Of a DNA stretch of 38,361 nucleotides, positions 5,656 to 13,313 are shown one piece after another. Position 1 is the first letter of the stretch. Each line of letters opens with the position of its first letter. The position numbers and the translations under genes are program-made. The notes beneath the pieces were generated by a model, which had not been told where the DNA came from, did no database searches, and saw nothing but the letters and a program-made list of their open reading frames with translations. The stretch comes from Chloroflexota bacterium (GTDB lineage Bacteria; Chloroflexota; Dehalococcoidia; UBA2247; RBG-13-53-26), in the NCBI GenBank assembly GCA_026389585.1, contig JAPLHP010000084.1, positions 1-38,361 of the forward strand, written 5' to 3'.

Positions 5656-8163
5656 GTGAAAGATAAGAGAATTGCTCATGTCGGATCTCTGGAGGTCGAT
5701 ATCAGCACAGTCGTGCGTGACCCGCGCGGTCATGAAGACGAAATTGTCGAGATAATGGAGAACGACTTTGTTGAGGGCCGCCATAGTAATTTTGGAGGGC
5801 GGATAACTCTGCTGCCCGATGCAGCAGACATAGCGGAACTGGATTATGCTCTGCTGAACAGGTATCCACCGTTATACACTCAGCCCAAGGGAGTTTGCAC
5901 TGACTGTGGCCTGGGCCCCTGCAACTTGAAAGAGGATCAGGGAAAGTGCGGACTGGATATGGACGCTTTCCAGGGCAGGTTAAGCTTGCGCAAAGCATGC
6001 CGGGGTTGTATGACTCAACTAGTGGCCAGCCGACAATTGCTGAACTATGCTCTCAAACGCTGGCCAGAGGATACGCCTGTCAGCATGGGTGAGATTCTCG
6101 GTATCTCGGATCATGCTCCTGCCATAAGCGTATTATCCGGGATACACGTAAAGACTTTAGGGGATCTTAACAGAGCGCTTTCTTATGGAGAGGAACAGCT
6201 GGCCAAGCTCTTTCAGGCGAGTTATTCGGGCACTGGAACTGCGGTGAATTTTGAAAGCATGGTGCTGCATGCCGGGTCTGTTTTGCTCCTCACCATGGGT
6301 GTGGCTGAGATGCTGAAGATCTCCTGCTATGGCTTTATCAGTGCTGCCAATCAGCCACTGGATGGGATAGAACAGTTTCCTCCTGCTACTTTAAGTGGTG
6401 GATGGGCATCCATGGAGAGTGGAAAGCCTGTTATAGCCTTTGTTGGGGATGACTTCCTGCCGGCATGGTGTGCCATCGATCATATGAAGCAGAACGGTGT
6501 GACGGAAAAAATTGAGATATGCGGCATGGGTTCAGCCGGTGATGACATAGTGAGATTCTACGATAGGTGCCGGATCGTGGCCCCGATGGTGAGGGCGCCA
6601 AAGGCGATCAGGAATGGCCTGTTTGATGTGGTTGTAGTCAGTCCAGGCTGTATTCCCCTGGACATTCTATCCCAGGCGGAGCGTGTTGATAGCAAGGTTA
6701 TATGGGTTGGGCACAATGGAATCAGCAATCTAGTGGATAGCACGGATGAGCCATCAGACAAGATAGTAGAGGCCTTACTTCATGGAGAAAAGGCAGTCTG
6801 GATCAGGGATGTAGAGAAGGCTGGTGAGGTGGCGGTGAAGTTGGCACAGAAGGTAAAGAGAAGCGGTAATTACATTATCTCTGACGATGAAGCAATGAAG
6901 CAGGCAAAGGGCCACAAGCAGGATTGTGATATTTGTTCCAGTGTCTGTCCTAATGGGTTGCCTGTGTCCAGGGCAGTCAGAGAATTGAGTAATGGTGACT
7001 GGAAGGGTTTCTTCGAGGTGGAGAAGGGATGCAATTTCTGCGGCAAATGTGATGAGGCCTGCCCCAGCAAGGTTAAACTGCGCGATGTCATTGTAGCTGC
7101 CGAAAGAAAGCAGGCCGGCACCGATAAATTCACAATGAGGCCAGGCAGGGGGCCGATATCCATAACTGAGCTGCTGCAATCTGCTTTCGCAGTAGGCTGG
7201 GGCAGCATACCAGCTATGGTGACCATCTTTGGTTGCGGCGATGCTAAGAAGGAGGAGATTGCCTGGCTAGCCAGTGAGTTGCTTAACGGCGGTTGCATGG
7301 TCTTTGTGGCAGGGTGTGCCGGAGCTGAAGTGGCTCGATCTTTCAGCCAGGCGAAGAAGAAGTACCTCTTTCAAGAATATGCTGGCACTTGTGCCTCGAG
7401 AAATATTGTGAATTGCGGCAGTTGCTCCGCTATTTGCCATGCTGTTCCGATGTATCTCATGCTGCGGCCTTCTGGTGGCATTCCTCTGTTTGGCAATATA
7501 CCGCCGCTGGGAGATTCCATCAGTCTTGGTGGTGCTCAGTCTGTGATCATGTGGGGGGCATTGCCGGACAGGATGTATGCGGTGGCGGCTGCCTGGGCCC
7601 GGCTTGGATCAACGGTCATTGTAGGGCCTGCTTCATCCTCAGGATGGAACCGCTACCTGGTTGGTGATAGATATGATCGCAGCAAGTGGTGGGTCTATCA
7701 TGGTGAGACGGGTAAGAGGCGTGAGGTTGAACCAGTAAAGGAACACTGCATTGTGCCCGTGGAAACTAAAGAGGAAGCGTTGACTATGCTGGCAAGGTCT
7801 GTGTTGAATGTAAGGGACTACAGAGAGAGCCGGGCTACTCACCTGGAGGTGATGATTGACTACTTTGAGCGCTTCTATCGGCAGCTGCCGGAGGATTGGC
7901 CTCTCTTTGTGAGGTCGGATTTCGAACTGCCGCCGAGATACAGACGACGTATGGTCAATCTCCTGGAATCCGAGTATGGATGGGAGACTGAAGGTGTGAA
8001 GGTTAAGAGGGCAAAGAATAGAGATGGCAAGCTAATGACCATGTCTGAGTTCGCAGCTACCTATGGGATGGAGCAAGGGATATATACCACAAGGCTTCGC
8101 ACCCAGTTACCCCTGCGTCTCAGGGGTGTGGCTGATGAAGGCAAGTCTAAAAATCGGCCGTAA
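5656..8163 (+). CDS. CdhA/CODH-like Fe-S protein with altered C-cluster, copy 1
   Basis: This 835 aa protein is related to the alpha subunit of archaeal CO dehydrogenase (CdhA, about 800 aa). B-cluster cysteines C81, C84, C89 and C98 are intact. A ferredoxin-like insert holds C424, C427, C431 (with H420 where copy 2 has Cys) and C459, C462, C465, C469. For the C-cluster, the cubane cysteines (C332, C527, C554) and the Ni ligand Cys (C590, GSC) are present. The pendant-iron His (GHN in CODH) is GDD at 264-266, and the Cys of the GxCC motif is replaced by GS at 292-293. Proton-relay histidines after C118 read Q121, A124, Q127, and the catalytic Lys is R639. Normal CO/CO2 conversion is therefore doubtful. 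The GTG at 5656 follows GGGAGGGAGA. Mapping of ligands is from memory of the family. Confidence 0.88.
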   Translation: MKDKRIAHVGSLEVDISTVVRDPRGHEDEIVEIMENDFVEGRHSNFGGRITLLPDAADIAELDYALLNRYPPLYTQPKGVCTDCGLGPCNLKEDQGKCGLDMDAFQGRLSLRKACRGCMTQLVASRQLLNYALKRWPEDTPVSMGEILGISDHAPAISVLSGIHVKTLGDLNRALSYGEEQLAKLFQASYSGTGTAVNFESMVLHAGSVLLLTMGVAEMLKISCYGFISAANQPLDGIEQFPPATLSGGWASMESGKPVIAFVGDDFLPAWCAIDHMKQNGVTEKIEICGMGSAGDDIVRFYDRCRIVAPMVRAPKAIRNGLFDVVVVSPGCIPLDILSQAERVDSKVIWVGHNGISNLVDSTDEPSDKIVEALLHGEKAVWIRDVEKAGEVAVKLAQKVKRSGNYIISDDEAMKQAKGHKQDCDICSSVCPNGLPVSRAVRELSNGDWKGFFEVEKGCNFCGKCDEACPSKVKLRDVIVAAERKQAGTDKFTMRPGRGPISITELLQSAFAVGWGSIPAMVTIFGCGDAKKEEIAWLASELLNGGCMVFVAGCAGAEVARSFSQAKKKYLFQEYAGTCASRNIVNCGSCSAICHAVPMYLMLRPSGGIPLFGNIPPLGDSISLGGAQSVIMWGALPDRMYAVAAAWARLGSTVIVGPASSSGWNRYLVGDRYDRSKWWVYHGETGKRREVEPVKEHCIVPVETKEEALTMLARSVLNVRDYRESRATHLEVMIDYFERFYRQLPEDWPLFVRSDFELPPRYRRRMVNLLESEYGWETEGVKVKRAKNRDGKLMTMSEFAATYGMEQGIYTTRLRTQLPLRLRGVADEGKSKNRP

Positions 8164-8289
8164 GTAAATACGAACCCCCCGCCAGGTTCTGTACCCTGGC
8201 ACGATAGCACGTTGGGAATAGGGGTTTCTGAACATAGAAACCGGCTGTGTTGTGCTTGTCAATATAGGTTCCACGAAAGGGGTATACAA
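8164..8289 (+). other. Intergenic stem-loop region between the two modules
   Basis: The 126-nt gap contains a 6-bp hairpin GCCAGG (8181-8186) with CCTGGC (8195-8200), itself flanked by imperfectly complementary GAACCCCC and GGGGTTTC segments. No T-tract follows. No promoter of note was seen. It may serve transcript processing between the duplicated modules. Confidence 0.35.
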
Positions 8290-9657
8290 ATGGCTATTCC
8301 AGAGGAAGAAGCAGTATCCAAACTCCCACCGGGAAGGATATTTCAGTTGCCGACCGACCTGGATCACCTTTGGGACGGGCTGGATGACGTCGGGCTCGGT
8401 CTAAGGTGGTTGAGTGAGGTGAAGAGAGCTGACATGCACATTGAGTTGGGTGGGCCTAAGTGGGACTATAAGATGTTCTCCATCTTCTACATTGAGGAAG
8501 ATCCGGAGAAGGTCAAGGATGGCGAAGTCAAGTTGATCGGCCCGGACATTCCGGAAGTGGCACCAGGTACCTCATTACCCGGTGGGTTTACGATAAGGAT
8601 CTATGGTAAACAATTGACTCAAGCACATCAGGGCTATGTATCCAGACAGATAGGAACTGCGCTGCAAGGCATAGAAGGATTCATGCTCTTTGGAACGCCA
8701 GATGCTCTGTGGATAAGGATAAACAAAGACGTGGCTAACAGGTTGACCTTTGCCAAGATATCTCAGTTTTGCTATGCCACCGCGAGAACGCTGCTCCCTC
8801 AGGTAGATGCCATATCATTCTTCTGGGCCATAGGGGCTCCTGAAGTCGGTGGTGTTGAGATGCTAAACCCGCTGGTTACCTGGGCGAAGGAGAAGTTGAA
8901 GATCATAAGTGCTAAGGAGCTCTACGATGACGAAGACGTAGATACCTTCTACGGTTGCACGATCTGCAAATCCCTGGCGCCAAATCATGCCTGTGTCCTT
9001 ACGCCAAGCGCGCTGCCTTACTGCGGCATCATTGGCTATGATTCGGCTAGGGTAACAGCAGAAATAGACCCGGAAGGGTATGTTTTTACTATTCCTAAAG
9101 GTGAATGCTTGGATGCGGAGAAAGGGCATTACACGGGAGTCGACCAGGCCATATGGGAGAAATGCAATCATCTGGTAAAGCGTGTGAACATCTACAGCAG
9201 CATAAACTATCCGACTACCAATTGTGGGTGTTTTGAGGCAGCATCTTTCTACATACCAGATGCTGATGGTATCGGTCTGGCTATGCGGCGCTATACTAAG
9301 ATGACACCGCTCGGTGTCAAGTTTTCCACTTTGGCAGGTATGATCTCCGGTGGGGCTCAAAATCATGGGTTCAAGGGATTGTCGATTGCCGGTATGGCGA
9401 GTAAGAACTTTCTGCGAGGAGACGGCGGTTGGAACAGGGTAGTCTGGATGCCTGCGGATTTGAAGAGGGATATCGCGGATGTGATTCCAGAGGAGGTCTA
9501 TGACAAGATTGTCACCGAGGAAGAGACTATCGATCCTCTGGAGCTCAAGGAGTTGCTCCGCAAGAAAGGACATCCAATAGTAAAGATGTTCTGGAAGAAT
9601 GGCGAACCCCAGCCATTAAAGTTGCCGCTTCCCGGTGAAGACTGGCCGGATAACTAA
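8290..9657 (+). CDS. cdhC: Acetyl-CoA synthase beta subunit, copy 2 (CdhC type)
   Basis: This second 455 aa ACS aligns with copy 1 almost without gaps apart from one extra N-terminal residue. The A-cluster ligands are all kept: C223, C226, C235, C245 and the C312-G-C314 motif. The gate position is again Leu (CTICKSLAPNH). It differs from copy 1 at many surface positions and carries extra cysteines (for example C161), so it is a diverged paralogue rather than a recent duplicate. I chose ATG 8290, which follows an AAAGGGG site by 7 nt; the frame is open from 8212, but that extension (MGIGVSEHRN...) has no counterpart in copy 1. Expected role: acetyl-CoA formation or cleavage with the neighbouring Zn-finger and CODH-like proteins. 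Confidence 0.93.
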   Translation: MAIPEEEAVSKLPPGRIFQLPTDLDHLWDGLDDVGLGLRWLSEVKRADMHIELGGPKWDYKMFSIFYIEEDPEKVKDGEVKLIGPDIPEVAPGTSLPGGFTIRIYGKQLTQAHQGYVSRQIGTALQGIEGFMLFGTPDALWIRINKDVANRLTFAKISQFCYATARTLLPQVDAISFFWAIGAPEVGGVEMLNPLVTWAKEKLKIISAKELYDDEDVDTFYGCTICKSLAPNHACVLTPSALPYCGIIGYDSARVTAEIDPEGYVFTIPKGECLDAEKGHYTGVDQAIWEKCNHLVKRVNIYSSINYPTTNCGCFEAASFYIPDADGIGLAMRRYTKMTPLGVKFSTLAGMISGGAQNHGFKGLSIAGMASKNFLRGDGGWNRVVWMPADLKRDIADVIPEEVYDKIVTEEETIDPLELKELLRKKGHPIVKMFWKNGEPQPLKLPLPGEDWPDN

Positions 9658-9678
9658 ATTTAGATTGGGGGAATGTTT

Positions 9679-9897
9679 ATGGAAAAGATGTGTGATCTAT
9701 GCCAAAAAAGGGTAGCGCCGTGGACATGCCATGAATGTGGCATCGCTTTGTGTGACGAATGTGCCCGTGAGGTTCGCATTGATTCCACCAGACCGGGCCA
9801 GAGAATGATGGGCCGGATCACCAGCCCCATGAAGTCAGGGGTGCAGAAACTAAAGGTCTGCGAGAAGTGCTTCAAGGAAAAGGAGTTTCTCGGATAA
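9679..9897 (+). CDS. Small zinc-finger protein, ACS-associated, copy 2
   Basis: This 72 aa protein is the paralogue of the protein at 5164-5379. It keeps the eight-Cys pattern (CDLC, CHEC, CDEC, CEKC) and the PGQRMMGRITSPMKSG segment. The conserved segment between the third and fourth Cys pairs, rich in G, S and K, may be the interaction surface. The ATG at 9679 is preferred over the one at 9673 because it leaves 7 nt after the GGGGGA site and starts at the same place as copy 1. It lies 21 nt after ACS copy 2 and 41 nt before the CODH-like copy 2. Confidence 0.85.
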   Translation: MEKMCDLCQKRVAPWTCHECGIALCDECAREVRIDSTRPGQRMMGRITSPMKSGVQKLKVCEKCFKEKEFLG

Positions 9898-9938
9898 GAG
9901 GTACCCTTTTCTGGTGATGGTTGCTGAGGAGAGAAGTA

Positions 9939-12425
9939 ATGGAGAAGAAGAGGATTGCCCATGTAGGGCCTCACAAAGTTGACATAAGTGAAGTGGTGCG
10001 TGATCCCCGTGGTATTGAGGATATAGTCACGGAGATACTGGAGAAAGACTTTGTTGGGAGCCGCTATTCACAATTTGGGGCGTGGTTGAGTATCTTGCCC
10101 GACGCGGCGGATATCGGGGATTGGGATCGCACTCTGCTGGAAAGATATGTGCCGCTATATACCCAGTTTCAAGGCACGTGCATTGATTGCGAGTTAGGTA
10201 CTTGCAGTCTCAAGGCAAGCCAGGGCAAATGCGGATTAGGGATGGATTCGTTTCAAGGCAGGCTGAGTTTGCGCAAGGCCTGCCGTGGCTGTATGGGCCA
10301 GATGGTAGCTACTCGTCATTTGTTGAACTATGCATTGAAGTTATGGGATGAAAGCAAGGCTGTCAGCATGGGTGAGCTCTTGGCCATGTCAGATGCCTGT
10401 CCTCCTGTAGGCACTTTGAGCGGCATCTATGTGAAAACCCTCAAGGACTTGAACAGGGTGCTCTCATACGGAGAGGCGCAGTTGGCTAAGCTGATGTCTG
10501 CGAGCTATTCAGGCACCGGAACAGTGGCGGATTTTGAAAGCATGGTGATGCACGCTGGTTCTGTTCTGCTTCTGGCTATGGGAGTGTCTGAGATGATTAA
10601 GGTCGCTTGCTTCGGCTTTACGTCAGCCGCTAACCATAAGATTGATGAACTGGAGAATTTCCCGCCGGCCAACGTGGTTGGAGGATGGTCGTCCATACAG
10701 GAAGGAAAGCCGGTAATCGCCTTTGTCGGCGATGATTTTCTGCCGGCATGGTGTGCCATAGAGTATCTCAAGCAGAATGAATTGTTGGACAAAGTCGAGA
10801 TATGCGGTGTTGGCCCTGCAGGTGATGACGTGGTGCGCTTCTATGACAAGTGCCGCATAATTGCTCCGATGGTGAAGGCGGGCAAAGCTATCAGAAATGG
10901 CGTCTTCGATGTGGTTGTAGCTGCGAACGGATGTATTCCTTTGGATCTACTATCTGAAGCGGCAAGGGTGAAGAGCAAGTTCATATGGGTAGGAGCGCAG
11001 GGAGTTGGCGATCTGGTTGATAAGACTGATGAACCTCTGGATAAGATAGTGAGTGCCCTGGTTGATGGTGAAGAGGCAGTTTGGATTAGAGATGTTGAGA
11101 AGGCTGGCCAGGTAGCAGTCAAGGTAGTCCAGCAAGTGAAGGGAACACGGAAATTTATTCTAAATGATGAGTTGGCAGTTGAGCAGGCTAAGAAGTGTAA
11201 GGATGATTGTGATCTTTGCTCTATCGCTTGCCCCAATAGCTTGCCATTATCAAAGGCGGTCAGACTGTTACGCGGCGGTAACTGGGATGGTTTCTCAGAG
11301 GTGGAGGGAGGGTGCTATTTCTGTGGAAAGTGTGAAGAGGCTTGCCCGGCTGAAGTGAGGCTGCGGGACATAATAGTAGCGACTGAAAGGAAACAAGCGA
11401 GCAAGGACAAATTCATTATGAGAGCGGGAAGAGGTCCTCTCCCCCTCACTGAGATACTGCAGTCGGCTTTTTCCATGGTCTGGGGTAATGCTCCCGGTAT
11501 CGTGGTGATAGCGGGTTGTGGTGATGCTCACCGCGATGATATCGGATGGCTGGCTCAAGAATTAACCAGACGAAACTGCATTGTCTTCGTGGCTGGATGT
11601 GCTGGTGCTGAGATTGCCCGCAACCACAACGAAAGGAAGGGCAAGTATATTTTTGAGCAGTACCTGGCTTCTATTGAGCCACGATCTCTCATCAACTGCG
11701 GTGGCTGCACCGCAGTTGCCCTGGCGAATAACATGTATATGTACTCGCGTGCTGCCGGAGGCATTCCTCTCTATGGGGGCATACCAGAGGTAGGCGAAGG
11801 GTCACTTTATTCTACCTTCACGTTGCTTGTATGGGGTGCTCTGCCTGACAGGATGTATGCAGCAGCAGCAGCATATGCCCGTCTTGGGATAAGGGTTGTA
11901 GTGGGTCCGGCTTCAGGTTGGACTTGGGGTCGCTATTTGCCTGGCAATAGGTATGATCGGAGCAAATGGTGGGTCTATCATGGAGACAATGGTAGTAAGA
12001 GAGAAACCGAACCTATTCCGGAGCATTTTATTATCCCCGTGGAAACCAAAGAGGAAGCGCTGACCATGATGCCCCACACTTTCTTCAGTACATCTGAGAT
12101 GAGGGAGGGTCGGGCTGCTCGTCTTGACCTGCTTATTGAGTTGTATCGGCTGTTCTATGGCCAACTTCCCGATGATTGGAACTTGTTGGTGAGGTCCTAT
12201 TTGGATATCCCGACGAGACACAGGATCAGATTGGTTAAGCTGCTTCGGGATGAATATGGTTGGGAAGGCGATGGATTGAAGATTACCAAGGCCAGGAATC
12301 GTGATGGGAAACTGTTAACCCTGTCGGAATTCAATACCAGCTACGGTATGGAGCTGGGAAGATACCACTGCAGACTGAAGAGGCTGTTGCCAAAGAGTGT
12401 GAAAGATAGAGAAAAGGGCAGTTAG
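9939..12425 (+). CDS. CdhA/CODH-like Fe-S protein with altered C-cluster, copy 2
   Basis: This 828 aa paralogue of the protein at 5656-8163 aligns with it without gaps for over 600 residues (31 of the first 50 residues identical by my count). B-cluster C81, C84, C89, C98 and both ferredoxin-type clusters (C420, C424, C427, C431; C459, C462, C465, C469) are complete. C-cluster cubane and Ni cysteines are C332, C527, C554 and C590, the last in a GGC rather than GSC context. As in copy 1, the pendant-iron His is replaced (GDD 264-266) and its Cys partner is lost (GP at 292-293); the catalytic Lys is R638. Of three relay histidines only H127 remains. The ATG at 9939 matches the start of copy 1 and follows GAGGAG. 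Its stop overlaps the stop of the convergent gene. Confidence 0.88.
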   Translation: MEKKRIAHVGPHKVDISEVVRDPRGIEDIVTEILEKDFVGSRYSQFGAWLSILPDAADIGDWDRTLLERYVPLYTQFQGTCIDCELGTCSLKASQGKCGLGMDSFQGRLSLRKACRGCMGQMVATRHLLNYALKLWDESKAVSMGELLAMSDACPPVGTLSGIYVKTLKDLNRVLSYGEAQLAKLMSASYSGTGTVADFESMVMHAGSVLLLAMGVSEMIKVACFGFTSAANHKIDELENFPPANVVGGWSSIQEGKPVIAFVGDDFLPAWCAIEYLKQNELLDKVEICGVGPAGDDVVRFYDKCRIIAPMVKAGKAIRNGVFDVVVAANGCIPLDLLSEAARVKSKFIWVGAQGVGDLVDKTDEPLDKIVSALVDGEEAVWIRDVEKAGQVAVKVVQQVKGTRKFILNDELAVEQAKKCKDDCDLCSIACPNSLPLSKAVRLLRGGNWDGFSEVEGGCYFCGKCEEACPAEVRLRDIIVATERKQASKDKFIMRAGRGPLPLTEILQSAFSMVWGNAPGIVVIAGCGDAHRDDIGWLAQELTRRNCIVFVAGCAGAEIARNHNERKGKYIFEQYLASIEPRSLINCGGCTAVALANNMYMYSRAAGGIPLYGGIPEVGEGSLYSTFTLLVWGALPDRMYAAAAAYARLGIRVVVGPASGWTWGRYLPGNRYDRSKWWVYHGDNGSKRETEPIPEHFIIPVETKEEALTMMPHTFFSTSEMREGRAARLDLLIELYRLFYGQLPDDWNLLVRSYLDIPTRHRIRLVKLLRDEYGWEGDGLKITKARNRDGKLLTLSEFNTSYGMELGRYHCRLKRLLPKSVKDREKGS

Positions 12426-12919
12426 TCTTCCTCGTCCTCAGTTTTCTCTGATTTTACGAGGTCAAGTGCGCTGAAGGGGCATTTTTCAGGACATAGGTTA
12501 CAGATATCAAGGCCCGGTACTGCGCGTTTACAGCTTGACCATTCTACTACGTTAAGATTGCCGTCTATTACCTTAATGACTGGTGGTACGGGAGCGCGCT
12601 GAGAGAGCCTGCCGCCGGAAGTGATAGTGGTAAGTGCTCTATTGCAGACGGCGACGCAATCACCGCAACCGGTGCATCTCGACCTATCAATGACGTGATC
12701 TGTCCCTTTGATGCGCTCTCCTTCCCCCAACATCTCCTTCAGCATATTGTATGAATCACGGAATTCTTCCTTGAGAAGGAGAGGGCAGTCAGTCGGCTTC
12801 TTATTCCTGCTTATGAGGTCGAAGGCAAAGGCATAACACGTGGGAGAACCACAGAGCTTACAATTGGTACGTGGCAATAGCCTGTATATCTGGAGCGGTT
12901 GAAGATCTTTCTTAGGCAA
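12422..12919 (-). CDS. Three-cluster Fe-S protein with CdhE/AcsC-type N-terminal domain
   Basis: This 165 aa protein has twelve cysteines in three groups. The first (C20-x2-C23-x4-C28-x16-C45) matches the 4Fe-4S domain found at the N terminus of the corrinoid protein large subunit AcsC/CdhE (NCKLCGSPTCYAFAF). The second is a classical ferredoxin motif (C82, C85, C88, C92), and the third is C130, C140, C143, C147. It is likely an electron carrier between the FwdB/D-like pair and another redox protein. The TTG start overlaps the end of the fwdD-like gene and is 4 nt from AGGAGG. Its stop TAA overlaps the stop of the convergent CODH-like gene. A full corrinoid protein or CdhD gene is not in the window. 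Confidence 0.85.
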   Translation of the reverse strand: MPKKDLQPLQIYRLLPRTNCKLCGSPTCYAFAFDLISRNKKPTDCPLLLKEEFRDSYNMLKEMLGEGERIKGTDHVIDRSRCTGCGDCVAVCNRALTTITSGGRLSQRAPVPPVIKVIDGNLNVVEWSSCKRAVPGLDICNLCPEKCPFSALDLVKSEKTEDEED

Positions 12920-13313
12920 CTTTCCTCCTGACCAGGAGGTCTGAGGTCGGGGTAATATTCTTTTCGGTCGGCATGGCTGTCACATCTATCATCTTAAGGT
13001 TTGGCAGTTGCGATACCGATGGATCGTAGCTTCCCAGGTAGTTAGAATATAGGCTGGACGGCATATGGCCTATGCCTTCTTCGATAGCGGTTTCTGATTT
13101 TACTGTCACCACCACGGAGCCTGATTTGCCTTTGAGCTCGATAGGGGCGCCATTCTTAAGCCCCAGCTTTTTCAGATCAGTCGCGGATAGGTGCACCACG
13201 GCAGACTTGGTCTGATATTCATCGCCCAATCCATCTCTCTGCCTGGCAATCGCTTGGTGGATGTCGTCATAGGTCACGATGGTCAGACTAATACCTTGGT
13301 TAGATGAATCCAT
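12912..13313 (-). CDS. fwdD: Formylmethanofuran dehydrogenase subunit D-like (molybdopterin-binding)
   Basis: This protein of 133 aa resembles FwdD/FmdD, the domain that completes the molybdopterin-guanine-dinucleotide pocket of formylmethanofuran dehydrogenase. It has the double-psi beta-barrel pattern: AVVHLSATDLKKLGLKNG, followed by PIELKGKSGSVVVTVK and an EGIGHMPSSLYSN segment. The ATG at 13313 overlaps the stop of the fwdB-like gene (TGATG) and follows GGGAG, so expression is coupled; a TTG directly upstream (13316) is the alternative. Presence of this domain implies that the pair still binds a pterin cofactor, in contrast to the degenerate FhcB of methylotrophs, which lacks a D partner. 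Confidence 0.82.
   Translation of the reverse strand: MDSSNQGISLTIVTYDDIHQAIARQRDGLGDEYQTKSAVVHLSATDLKKLGLKNGAPIELKGKSGSVVVTVKSETAIEEGIGHMPSSLYSNYLGSYDPSVSQLPNLKMIDVTAMPTEKNITPTSDLLVRRKVA

Noticed and set aside
8863-9573. 236 aa minus-strand frame
   Set aside because: Antisense shadow of ACS copy 2.
3783-12425. Assembly artefact causing the duplicated ACS module
   Set aside because: The two copies differ at many codons and residues and in the length of an intergenic gap, so they are true paralogues.
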